DNA of 46,228 nucleotides from Deltaproteobacteria bacterium. Its GTDB lineage: Bacteria; Myxococcota_A; Polyangia; Haliangiales; SHYZ01. The translations under genes and the position numbers were made by a program. A model generated the notes under the pieces. The model was given only the letters and a program-made list of their open reading frames with translations, made no database searches and had not been told where the DNA came from. The stretch spans positions 1 to 46,228 of the forward strand of contig JACQUZ010000086.1 of NCBI GenBank assembly GCA_016210055.1, in the 5' to 3' direction. Shown here one piece after another: positions 21,501-29,300 of the stretch. Numbering within the stretch: position 1 is the first letter of the stretch; each line of letters opens with the position of its first letter.

Positions 21501-24500
21501 ACCCCATTCTCCCCGCGCCAGATGCCTGCGTGCCCCTTGCCGAAGCGTGCGATTCCGCGGACAACGACTGCGACGGCAAGGTGGACGAGGACTTCGATCT
21601 ATCGAGCGATCCCAACCACTGCGGCGACTGCAAGACGGTCTGCCGGTACCCGCACGCATTCGGAACGTGCCGCCAGGGGACGTGCGAAAAGGGGCAGTGC
21701 GTGTCGGGCTACCACGACCTGAACGGCGATCCGTCCGACGGCTGCGAGTACTTCTGCATCCCCACCGCAGGCGGAATCGAAGCCTGTGACTTCGCCGATA
21801 ACGACTGTGATGGCGAAATCGACGAGGGGTTCGATCTCGCTACCGACACCATGAACTGTGGCGGGTGCGGCCAGCGGTGTGCCCTCCCCAATGCAACGGC
21901 GGCGTGCGTTGACGCGGACGGCGATGGGAAGGGAACCTGCGTCGTCGAGCGCTGCGATCCGGGCGCGGTCGACCTAAACCCAGACATGCCTGGGTGCGAG
22001 TACCGCTGTATCCCGAGCAATGGTGGCATCGAGAAGTGCGACGGATTGGATAACGACTGCAACGGTGCCGTCGACGACGGCAATCCCTCCGGTGGCTTGC
22101 CCTGCGGTACCGATGAAGGGGCATGCGTCGCGGGCAAGACCGAGTGCGTGGGCGGTATCCTTCGGTGCGTCGGTGCAGTCAGCCCCACGCCGGAGAAGTG
22201 CAACGACATCGACGACGACTGCGACTCGGTGGTCGACGACCCGATCGACAAGATGACCGATGTGAACCACTGCGGGAGCTGCAAGCCGTGCGCCTTGCCA
22301 TTCGCGTCCCCCACGTGCGTCGGGGGTGCCTGTCAGGTCGCCTCATGCCATTTCGGACACGTGGACCTGGATTCGAAGCCCGAAAACGGCTGCGAATACG
22401 CGTGCATCAAGACGGGCGACGCGGAGCTTTGCGACAAGGCCGACAATGATTGCGACGGCCTGGTTGATGAGGACTTTGATCTTTCGAAGGACCCCATGAA
22501 CTGCGGATCGTGTGGCAATACCTGCACGTTCGCGAACGCAAGCGCCGCCTGCACGGGAAATAGGTGCACCATGGGGAAGTGCGCGGCTGGTTTTCAGGAC
22601 CTCGACGGCAAGGCAGACAACGGGTGTGAGTACGCATGCACGCCCACGGGCCCGGAGGCGTGCAACGGCGCCGACGACGACTGCGATGGCGCGGTCGACG
22701 AAGGGGTCAACTTGGCGAAGGACCCCGTGAACTGCGGCGGCTGCGGGCAGAAGTGCGAGCTGCCCCATGCCGTGGCGGCGTGTGAGGACTTGGACGGCGA
22801 CGGTCTTGGATCGTGTGTCGTCGCCTCTTGTGAGGGCGGCTACGTGGACGTGAGCCCTGCCGTTCCTGGCTGCGAGTACGCATGCACGCCCAGCCAGGGC
22901 GGGGTCGAGAAGTGCGACAACCTGGACAATGACTGCGACGGAACCGTCGACGAGGGTAATCCTGAAGGGGGCGTCACGTGCGGCACCGATGAGGGCACTT
23001 GCGTGGCAGGCAAGACCGAGTGCGTCCTGGGGCTCCTGCGCTGTGTCGGGTCCATTGGGCCGAGACCCGAGATCTGCAACGACGTGGACGACAATTGCGA
23101 CGGCGTTGTCGACGACCCCATCGACAAGTCGAGCGACGTGAACCACTGTGGAAGCTGCAAGCCGTGTGGTCTCGCCTACGCAATCCCAACGTGCGTGCGG
23201 GGTGCGTGCCAGGTGTCGAGCTGCCAGTTCGGGCACGTGGACCTCGACAGGAAGCCGGAGAACGGCTGCGAGTACGCGTGCATCAAGACCAGCGACTCGG
23301 AGCTTTGCGACGGCAAGGACAACGATTGCGACGGTCTCGTCGACGAGGGATTCGACATGGCCGCGGATCCCCTCAACTGTGGCAGCTGCGGCAATGCATG
23401 CGTGTATTCCAACGCGACAGGGAGATGCCTCATCGGCCGCTGCTCCCTTGGGCCCTGTGCCCCGGGCTATTACGACATTGATCGCCAGGCATCAAGCGGC
23501 TGCGAGTACGCATGCACGCCGACTGGAAGCGAGACATGCAATGGACTCGACGACGATTGTGACGGCACGCCTGACGAAGGCTTTGACCTCGCCACGGACG
23601 TGAACCACTGCGGGGGCTGTGGCCAGAAGTGTGAGCTCCTCCATGCCGTCGCCCGGTGCGTGGATCCGGACGGGAATCGCCTTGGAAGCTGCGTCGCCGC
23701 CTCGTGCGAGGCAGGATACGTGGATCTCAACCCGACGATTCCGGGATGCGAGTACGCATGCACGCGCACCAACGGAGGAGTGGAAGCCTGCGACGGAGCA
23801 GACAACGACTGCGACGGAGCCATCGACGAAGGAAACCCGGGGGGAGGCATTGCCTGCGGTACTGACGAGGGTGCTTGTGTCGCTGGGAAGACGGAGTGCA
23901 CCTATGGCGTCCTCCGCTGCGTGGGCGAGGTCGGGCCAGCGCCGGAGACCTGCAACGACATTGACGACGACTGCGACAAGCTTGTCGATGACCCGATCGA
24001 CAAGTCCTCCGATGTGAACCATTGCGGAAGCTGCAATCCATGCAAGCTTCCTTACGCCACGCCAAAGTGCGTGGGCGGTACTTGCCAGGTCGCAAGCTGT
24101 CGGGTCGGGCGAGTGGACCTTGATCGAACTCCAGAAAACGGCTGCGAATACGCCTGCATCAGGACCAGCAGCGTGGAGCTCTGCGATCGCCAGGACAACG
24201 ACTGCGACGGTTCGGTAGACGAAGGCTTCAATCTCTCGACGGATCCTCAGAACTGCGGAACCTGCGGGAACACCTGCGCCTATGCCAATGCGGCCGCGAC
24301 CTGCTTGAGCGGTCGCTGTGCCATGGGGAGCTGCCTCGCAGGCTTCGTAGACCTCGATGGCCGCACCGACAATGGCTGTGAGTACGCGTGTACTGCGACG
24401 GGACGGGAGACGTGCAACGGGATCGACGACGATTGCAATGGATCTGTCGACGACAAGGTCGCAGAGGTGGGAACCTCTTGCGGTACGGATACCGGTGAGT

Positions 24501-26101
24501 GCGCCGTTGGGACTCGCCAGTGCCTTTCGGGCGTCTTGACCTGCGTGGGCGCCGTCGGGCCGTCGCCCGAGATCTGTGACGGCAAGGACAACAACTGCGA
24601 AAACGGGATCGACGAGACCTTCGACAAGCAGAACGACCCCCGGTACTGCGGCGGATGCACTCCGTGCGAGATCCCGAACGCAGTGTCGGGATGCAGCCGT
24701 GGGCAGTGCACGATCTTGGCCTGCAAGAGCGGGTTCGTGGATTTCGACGGGAAAGCACCCAATGGCTGTGAGTACGCCTGCACGGTCACTGGAGCCGAGA
24801 TTTGCGACGGGCTCGACAACGACTGCGACACGCAGGTCGACGAAGGTCTTTCGGCTCCGGCAATTTGTGCGAGCCGTGGACCGTGCGCCGGCACGATTGC
24901 CAAGTGCATGGGAGCGTCGGGCTGGAAGTGCGCCTACCCGAGCTCGGTCCAAGTCGATCCCTCGGGGAACCTCGTGCTCGAGGAGACCCTCTGCGACGGC
25001 ATTGACAACGACTGCGACGGTGGCGCCGATGAGCCATTTGCCCTCAAGGGGACTTCGTGCGCCGAGGACGGCTCCTACTCCATGGCACGCAAGGTGGGGG
25101 CATGCCGCGGGACAGGCGTCTTGGCGTGCAACGCAACGAAGGACGGGCTCACTTGCAACATCACCACGTCCGGCGCGACACCGACGAACGAGCTCTGCAA
25201 CCAGAAGGACGACGACTGCGACGGCAAGGTCGATGAGCCGTACGACTACGGTGGCTTCCTTGGCGTCCGCGATGCCCTGGTGACCATCGCGGCCGGCGGC
25301 TCGCTCGGGACCTACGTGATTTATGCCTACGAGGCCTCGCGTCCCGACGCCACGGCAGCTTCACCGGGCCTCGTCGAGACCCGGGCATGCTCCAGCGCGG
25401 GCCGCATCCCGTGGCCCTCTGCGAGCTGGAACGAGGCACAGGCCGCTTGCCAGGCTGCTGGCCTGCGCCTGTGCAAGGTATATCGCTCGGGCTGTAGTGG
25501 AGGTTGCTGCAACGGCCCCATCCTCGCGGACGAGTGGGGACGTTCCTGCCAGGGTGGGGGGACACCGCCAGGCGACTTCGAGTACCCGTATGGCGACACG
25601 TACCAGCCCCTGAGCTGTAATGGCTCTGACTACGACCCAATCACGAGCACGGCTTCGAACGAGGATCTCGCGATACAGGCAGGCTCGCTCCTCATGTGCA
25701 AGAGCGAGGGGAGCGTGTACGACCTTTCTGGCAACTTGAAGGAATGGACGGATGATCCACGTTGCGCGGCCGGATCGGTCGTTCACACCCTCCGCGGCGG
25801 ATCCTTTGATAACCACTCCACCGGTCTAACCTGCGATTTCCAGTTCACCGTGGCAGAGCCGGACTTCGCGCTGGCGAACGTGGGCTTCCGCTGCTGCGGG
25901 CAAAGCTGTGCCCCCGGGCAATCCTACTGCGGCGGGACGTGCGTGGACCTGGCAACGTCGCCGGCACACTGTGGAGCGTGCGGGAACTCGTGTGGCAGCG
26001 GCGTGACTTGCGTAAATGGCACCTGCTGCCCGAGCGGGACCACTTCGCTGTGCGGCGGCACGTGCTGCGCCGGCACGTGCGACGCTGGGACGTGCAAGTG
26101 A
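15524..26101 (+). CDS. Giant surface protein: VWA + 22 MopE repeats + MYXO-CTERM, fused in frame to lipoprotein with 18 MopE repeats + FGE-like domain
   Basis: A 3525-residue frame without interruption. Residues 1-25 are a signal peptide (AFA cleavage). A von Willebrand A domain follows with MIDAS D37-S39-S41 and Asp392 in LLTDGEE; a Cys-rich insert lies inside it. From residue 486 to about 1650 there are 22 MopE-type metal-binding modules (core C-x3-D-D/N-D-C-D-G-x2-D-E), then EGF-like Cys-rich sequence. Residues 1903-1945 are a MYXO-CTERM-like tail: Gly-rich GCAC (Cys1907/1909), hydrophobic helix, Arg-rich end. Directly after comes a second hydrophobic stretch with lipobox LTAC (Cys1957), then 18 further MopE modules. 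An FGE/SUMF1-like domain (about 3240-3460; 'GNLKEWTDD', 'LRGGSF', 'GFRC') and a Cys-rich tail close the protein. Probably exported, calcium-binding and surface-exposed. It may be two ancestral genes joined. Confidence 0.85.
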   Translation: MRLIRRIPVLVALAILSASLRPAFADQAKPRFIMLVDSSGSMTLTPEIRVLGDSGITCSTTSPRSCTQGAVCGAPCGTGYPQCPSGTTCSSGVCRCTNSLTCGNNGRCSDCGDLDCRETTSGTKCACPLGLDCISNRCTFVDGVSTHGDGSDEHKGCDMDGDGLFDDSRVFAAKGALRNVVGAFGEIEFALARFKQVTGGGSCSTYLDCPRGPDGSYLFDCLGPTGAKRCVSCISSCDSDTNYDECTASFSCGSCDYSSYCSAKRIDRTCEGDASPIASATVDCYAPSSDNECINYVGAYRTSDALTCVNAGGEVLVSFPASSNDDNFSQLSAWIDNHELGGTDKELRAIGPTPLGASLSDMKAFLTGNSLSPLRVDTSTPCRDYAVILLTDGEETCLGDPVAAARALRNIAVTRNDGARVTVDVKTYVIALAVCPPSNPNCPTKLQLDAIAAAGGTNAAHVVTSEAEISAAVADIVANSIKTEMCNELDDDCDKQVDEDFPEKGSLCTAGVGACARVGARVCRADGLGTECSAVPGPKSFEKCNNIDDDCNGLIDDGISCIPCSPQPEACNGRDDDCDSLVDEDIAVAACGIDVGACEPGHTECIAGRLVCLDARGPVPETCNNMDDDCDSIVDSFSAPCYDLPTGCNLSTRQCQGRCQLGLRTCTSGSFGACVGAVGPTTEIPCNKVDDDCDGETDEGAGSEVCDGFDNDCDGLIDESDPSVGKACGTPPFTSPCRAGTLACVGGALACQGERDPQPETCDKVDNDCDGVVDNGIAGLGGTCGTDEGECTRGTLRCIDGAVACAGALGPRTETCDCLDNDCDGQVDESDPLLGTACGDLPGGGSVNTEAGECQLGIRTCQAAPGCALACTGAVGPAAETCNGRDDDCDEKVDEDFTTLGTPCTNGMKGACRASGIYACSSDGQSVTCTAPAGTPSSESCNGIDDDCDGLVDEDPLPFVGTTCAPAVGACGAGKLACENGALRCVVPTGTDEVCDGKDNDCDGLTDESDPALGTQCGTPPFTSPCQAGTTACVSGRLACRGEKDPQAETCDGVDNDCDGTIDNGVPGFGVPCGTDEGECTPGVLRCVDGRATCVGAVGPKTETCDCLDNDCDGQLDESDPLLSTPCGDLPGGGTVSTDTGECQLGIRYCPGAPKCTLACKGAIGPAAEQCNGFDDDCDGSTDEDFPAVGKSCDNGMKGACLYTGTIVCNPTGTGTLCTAPLGTPGVESCNRIDDDCDGEVDEAPLPYVGGACTPPTGCTGTWECASGSLRCTPTATTATETCNGKDDDCDGLVDESDPELGQPCGTPPFTSPCKAGVKACVGGALACQGERDPLPEACDGVDNDCDGDIDEEVPGFGVPCETSVGECEPGVLGCVNGAATCVGGVGPKTEVCDCLDNDCDGLTDESDPMLGSACSELPDGTAVSSEVGECQHGIRVCPGVPRCALACKGAIGPARERCNGLDDDCDGKADEDFPTLGQPCENGMRGACAQAGTVVCAADGNGIACSAPEGTPGIESCNGIDDDCDGEVDEEPLPYVGTTCSPAIGICAPGLWECHDGALRCSSAGSGSAEICNGLDDDCDGLTDEPILPGTGEQCVDPGYEGIGDKGECEFGQVECIAGDLSCQGYRGPKEEVCNGKDDDCDGIPDDSATCPHPDEVCYRGSCVLPCCHPGEYPCEFPCPGGFQCVPVANTPEPSRYCASDPCTAITCGQGEYCDPSDASCKAYCTATTCAEGKTCLGKGECVDCFDPRLACPTGMLCARDEGGVARCTPDPCPKGRCADDEICKNGSCIPDCSDKCAAGERCDTDTGECVPDLCDRVTCETGDTCDPMTGECARGRCIGVSCPGGEICVPATGACVADPCLSLKCPTDPPQKCQVNFQGSATCVAEEDTKPGDVDLVLASGGGGCACDVGGSRRGTQAGGGLVLLVLAIACFRLRALLTRASRSAWVLLLFLTACNIDPFALSHARDAGAGLTDAQSRTDGRPKRPDAAGDPILPAPDACVPLAEACDSADNDCDGKVDEDFDLSSDPNHCGDCKTVCRYPHAFGTCRQGTCEKGQCVSGYHDLNGDPSDGCEYFCIPTAGGIEACDFADNDCDGEIDEGFDLATDTMNCGGCGQRCALPNATAACVDADGDGKGTCVVERCDPGAVDLNPDMPGCEYRCIPSNGGIEKCDGLDNDCNGAVDDGNPSGGLPCGTDEGACVAGKTECVGGILRCVGAVSPTPEKCNDIDDDCDSVVDDPIDKMTDVNHCGSCKPCALPFASPTCVGGACQVASCHFGHVDLDSKPENGCEYACIKTGDAELCDKADNDCDGLVDEDFDLSKDPMNCGSCGNTCTFANASAACTGNRCTMGKCAAGFQDLDGKADNGCEYACTPTGPEACNGADDDCDGAVDEGVNLAKDPVNCGGCGQKCELPHAVAACEDLDGDGLGSCVVASCEGGYVDVSPAVPGCEYACTPSQGGVEKCDNLDNDCDGTVDEGNPEGGVTCGTDEGTCVAGKTECVLGLLRCVGSIGPRPEICNDVDDNCDGVVDDPIDKSSDVNHCGSCKPCGLAYAIPTCVRGACQVSSCQFGHVDLDRKPENGCEYACIKTSDSELCDGKDNDCDGLVDEGFDMAADPLNCGSCGNACVYSNATGRCLIGRCSLGPCAPGYYDIDRQASSGCEYACTPTGSETCNGLDDDCDGTPDEGFDLATDVNHCGGCGQKCELLHAVARCVDPDGNRLGSCVAASCEAGYVDLNPTIPGCEYACTRTNGGVEACDGADNDCDGAIDEGNPGGGIACGTDEGACVAGKTECTYGVLRCVGEVGPAPETCNDIDDDCDKLVDDPIDKSSDVNHCGSCNPCKLPYATPKCVGGTCQVASCRVGRVDLDRTPENGCEYACIRTSSVELCDRQDNDCDGSVDEGFNLSTDPQNCGTCGNTCAYANAAATCLSGRCAMGSCLAGFVDLDGRTDNGCEYACTATGRETCNGIDDDCNGSVDDKVAEVGTSCGTDTGECAVGTRQCLSGVLTCVGAVGPSPEICDGKDNNCENGIDETFDKQNDPRYCGGCTPCEIPNAVSGCSRGQCTILACKSGFVDFDGKAPNGCEYACTVTGAEICDGLDNDCDTQVDEGLSAPAICASRGPCAGTIAKCMGASGWKCAYPSSVQVDPSGNLVLEETLCDGIDNDCDGGADEPFALKGTSCAEDGSYSMARKVGACRGTGVLACNATKDGLTCNITTSGATPTNELCNQKDDDCDGKVDEPYDYGGFLGVRDALVTIAAGGSLGTYVIYAYEASRPDATAASPGLVETRACSSAGRIPWPSASWNEAQAACQAAGLRLCKVYRSGCSGGCCNGPILADEWGRSCQGGGTPPGDFEYPYGDTYQPLSCNGSDYDPITSTASNEDLAIQAGSLLMCKSEGSVYDLSGNLKEWTDDPRCAAGSVVHTLRGGSFDNHSTGLTCDFQFTVAEPDFALANVGFRCCGQSCAPGQSYCGGTCVDLATSPAHCGACGNSCGSGVTCVNGTCCPSGTTSLCGGTCCAGTCDAGTCK
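17639..20239 (+). repeat. Five-module MopE super-repeat, three tandem copies
   Basis: A block of five different MopE modules with distinct linkers repeats three times, starting at Cys codons 17639, 18506 and 19370; a fourth copy begins at 20240 and then diverges. The periods are 867, 864 and 870 nt (288-290 residues). Marker linkers recurring in order are 'CGTPPFTSPC', 'CGTDEGEC', 'ETCDCLDNDCDG', 'GECQLGIR' and 'PLPYVG'. This shows whole-block duplication followed by divergence, not repeated duplication of single modules. Confidence 0.9.
21242..21397 (+). other. Fusion junction: MYXO-CTERM tail running into a lipobox signal
   Basis: Codons for Cys1907-Ala-Cys1909 (from 21242) start a MYXO-CTERM-like tail, with a hydrophobic helix at about 1923-1933 and an Arg-containing stretch to residue about 1945. 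With no stop codon, a second hydrophobic segment leads to LTAC-N (Cys codon 21392-21394). In-frame GTG codons exist at 21294 and 21305 that might serve as internal starts. A TAA lies one frame over at 21342-21344. Confidence 0.75.
21785..24412 (+). repeat. Four-module MopE super-repeat, three copies with exact 876-nt period
   Basis: The second half of the giant gene repeats a four-module block beginning at Cys codons 21785, 22661 and 23537, with a partial fourth at 24413. All three periods are exactly 876 nt (292 residues). Recurrent linkers in order are 'NCGGCGQ', 'CGTDEG-CVAGKTEC', 'DPIDK...DVNHCGSC' and 'ENGCEYACI'. The module order and linkers differ from the five-module block of the first half. 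Confidence 0.92.
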
Positions 26102-26229
26102 CCAAGTCTCGCTGAACCCCTTCCTGCGCGCAGGTCCCCACCGCCCAAGCATCCGCCAGCCGTTTTTCTGGTTCGCCCACGGCGCCGCGGCGACGCGTTG
26201 CGTCATCAGTGGCTTATCAAGTAGCCGGC

Positions 26230-26251
26230 TCCCAAATCGGCCTTCTTGGGA
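26230..26251. promoter_or_regulatory. Candidate operator (inverted repeat)
   Basis: Arms TCCCAA (26230-26235) and TTGGGA (26246-26251) are perfect inverted repeats with a 10-bp spacer, a centre-to-centre distance of 16 bp that would suit a dimeric regulator. It lies upstream of both promoter candidates. No regulator gene is present in the window to link it to. Confidence 0.25.
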
Positions 26252-26282
26252 TAACCAACTGTATTTCCTAGTTCAGTATGGG

Positions 26283-26298
26283 TGGAATTGCGCGTGCA
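26283..26298 (+). promoter_or_regulatory. Candidate sigma-54-type -24/-12 element
   Basis: TGG at 26283-26285 and TGCA at 26295-26298 place the essential GG and GC dinucleotides exactly 10 bases apart, as in the TGGCAC-N5-TTGCA consensus, but the C after TGG is an A. This is an imperfect match. Sigma-54 promoters are common in myxobacteria, so it is an alternative to the extended -10 element downstream. Confidence 0.22.
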
Positions 26299-26333
26299 TA
26301 AGAAAATACACCCAAATGGCATTATACCGCCCG

Positions 26334-26342
26334 TGCTAGAAT
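26334..26342 (+). promoter_or_regulatory. Candidate extended -10 for the lipid/PKS operon
   Basis: TGC followed by TAGAAT (26337-26342) matches an extended -10 element and resembles the one at 15485-15493. It predicts a start near 26349, about 28 bases ahead of the ATG, with AGGAGG at 26358-26363 in the leader. Confidence 0.42.
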
Positions 26343-26376
26343 CTAACGCACTGCACCAGGAGGAAACGGCTTCGCT

Positions 26377-29300
26377 ATGGCGAGAACTCTTCAGCTAGTC
26401 CGAGCGACTTCGCACTTGGCGCTCCGAGCCGTGATCGAGGACCTGCTCGCTGCGCGTGGGTCGCGGGAGATGCCGCTAGCCCACGGGCAGCTTACCCTCG
26501 CGATCGTTTCGCGTGATGCCGCCGACGCTCGCCAGAAGCTCCAGCACGCACTTTCATCGCTCGCTGCCGGCAAGGACTTGGTCGAAGAAGGGGTCGCGTT
26601 CGAGCCCGAGCCTTGGGGCGCTTCCCGCTTGGCGTTTCTTTTTCCCGGTCAGGGCAGTCAATACGTGGGCATGTTATCCGGGCTGCGCCAGGCGTGGCCT
26701 TTGCTAGCTCGGCACCTTGCGGCCCTCGATGACAGCTGGCGCTCTCTAACCGGAGCCTATCTCTGCGACTTGATTTTCCGCAGTAACAAGCCCGCGCACG
26801 AGGCAGAGCTCCGCGACACGCGCAACGCTCAGCCAGCCCTCGGGATCACATCTGCGGCTCTTCGGGCAAGCCTGGCTGACCTAGGCGTCGAGCCGTCCTA
26901 CTTCGCGGGTCACAGTTACGGCGAGCTGACCGCGCTCTGGGCTGGTGGCAGCTTTGACACGGAATCGTTCTTGGCGCTGAGTCGCACGCGCGGACAGCTA
27001 ATGGCCGAGGCCGGCTCTTTGGCGAGAGGCGCCATGCTGGCCGTGCTCGCTCCTGCCCATGTCGTGCAATCGCTTCTCGACGGAGTGCCCGGGCGCGTAA
27101 TCTTGGCGAACCAAAACGGCCCATCGCAGAATGTCGTTTCCGGCGACGTAGAGGCGATTGAATGCGTCGAGACGCGTGCCCGCGAGCGCGGCTTGCGCGC
27201 AACGCGCCTGCGTACCTCCGCAGCGTTTCACTCGCCACTCATGGCCCCTGTCGCCAAGCGCTGGGGCGAGTTTCTGGAGGACTTCGAGCGCCGGGGTGCC
27301 TTCCGCGCGCCTTGCCGTGGCGAGGCGTGGAGCAACGTCAAGGCGGCTGCCTATGCGTCTTCGAGTGAAGTCCGAGAGCTCCTCTTTCGCCAGCTGACCG
27401 AGACGGTGCGGTTCGGCGAAATGGTCGAAGGCCTCTATGAACGTGGCGCTCGGATCTTCGTTGAGGTAGGGGCTGGCCAAGTACTAACCAGCCTCGTGCG
27501 CGAGATCCTTGGGTCGAGGCCGCACCTCGCGCTGCCTCTCGATCCGCGGGACGGCGATCCGCAGGCTCACCTCCTTGGTGTTCTGGGGCGCCTCGCCAGC
27601 CATGGAATTCCGGTCGAACCGGCACGGCTCGCTACCGAGCCATCTTCAGACAAGTGCACGCCTGTCCTTGCGCCCCCCACCATCACTGAGTCGACCCTAG
27701 CCGCTTCGCCTTGGGCCCAAGAGGCGAGCGTCTCGCAGGTCGTCCCCACGACGACACAGCGTACCCACGTCCACGAAGGGAACCAGGCAATCATGGCACG
27801 TTCGTTCTTTGACACGAATCGCCAAGTACTCGAGGCTTATTTTGCGCAGCAAGTACGGATGCTCGAGGCCGCTCCAGCACCGGAGCTCCTGCCCGCCGTC
27901 CTCGAACACAACCGTAGCCTCCTTCTCGATTTCCTCTCGGCGCAGGAGCTTGCCCTGGCGAAGCTCGTTGGCTCCGAGGGCACACTTCGCGGAAAAAACG
28001 AGTGCCTTCCGGAGCTTCCCATTCCAAGCGCCACTGGTCCTATCGCCTTGCAAGACATCCTCCCTTCGCCGGCGAACGCCGCCTCCGCCCCCAGCCCGGC
28101 GCGCAAGTCGGTGACGGATGTCGAGTCCTGGATTCGCAACAAGCTCGCGAGCATCACGGGCCTCCCCGTTGCCTCGCTAAACCGTGAGACGAGCTTCGAG
28201 GGTGACCTCGGCTTGGATTCCATCAGCATGGTCGAGATCTGGGCAGATCTCCTGCATCACTTCCCCGCGCTCGAGGGGCGATCCGGCGACTTCCGTTTCC
28301 AGACGATCGGCGAGGCCATCTCTCGAATAGAAGAGGAGTTGAGCCGCGGGCAGGCGGCTCAGGCAACCCGTCAGCAACCGCACGTTCAAGAACTGTCCAG
28401 CAGGGAACCAGCACCCATCACGTCTCAGCAACCAGAAGGGTTAGCGAGCGCGCAGCCTCGCCGGGATATCGCAGCCGATGTTCTGGCGGTCCTTCGGCGC
28501 GTGGTCTCATCCGATGCCCCCCTCTCGCCATCCGCGGATCTTGAGGTCGATCTCGGGATCGACGTGTTTGCGCGCGAGAGCCTGGTTGAAGAGCTTTGCC
28601 AGCTCTTTCCCTGGGCACGAATAGCCGGACGTGAGCTCGTGCACGCACGGACGATCGGCGACCTTGCAGATCTGCTTTGCCGGCTCGGCGCAGTCTCGAG
28701 TGACCCACCTCGTGACGCCCCGAGCTGCAAGCCTCTCACGGTCGGACAGGTCGGACCGGCGGTGGAGCGCTTTGTTCTCGTCGAGCGCCCCATCTTCCCT
28801 GCGGGCAACTTGCCGAGCCCCGAACAGATCCTGCTCGTCGGCACAAGGGGACTCCACCTGCAGCTCGTCGAGGAGGCACTCGCCAAGACCGGGAATGCGC
28901 TCTCGATCCTCACCGTGGACCGGGAAGGTTGGTCCTGCCCCGATGGGCAGGCGATCCCGTTTTCGGAATGGGAGGCGCTTGCTCTCGCGCTCCAGCGCTT
29001 CGGCACCGCGGCACGCACGATCGTGCTTGCTCCGAGCGATCCAGAAGCTCTCGGCGAGCTCGACAATGACAGCTGGACCAATGCGGTCGATCGTTCTGCT
29101 ACCGCGCTCTTCGTTCTGGCCAAGGCCCTTCATTCCCTTGGCCCGACGAACCTGCCCGAACGGCTCGCAGTCGTGATCCGTGACGGCCACGTGGCCGCTT
29201 CGGGGGCCCTCGGAATCGCCCGCGTCTTGCGCCAGGAGTGGCCAAAGACAAGGGTACGCAACGTCGTCCTTGACGACGCCGCGGGGCTCGCTGCCGGCGT

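Larger units (their letters stand above)
26102..26376. other. Intergenic region upstream of the lipid/PKS operon
   Basis: 275 bp, clearly richer in A/T than its surroundings from about 26200 to 26345. I see no ORF. It contains a perfect TCCCAA/TTGGGA inverted repeat, two alternative promoter candidates and a strong AGGAGG ribosome-binding site at 26358-26363. Together these suggest a regulated promoter region for the ten-gene operon. Confidence 0.6.

Noticed and set aside
17639..24412. Regularly spaced repeats that might look like a CRISPR array or satellite DNA
   Set aside because: They are in-frame protein modules (MopE type) with Cys/Asp codons kept and synonymous changes elsewhere; spacing is far too long for CRISPR and no cas genes are present.
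26102..26376. A small protein or tRNA in the gap before the lipid operon
   Set aside because: No cloverleaf or coding frame with a ribosome-binding site was found; the A/T-rich content and motifs fit a promoter region.
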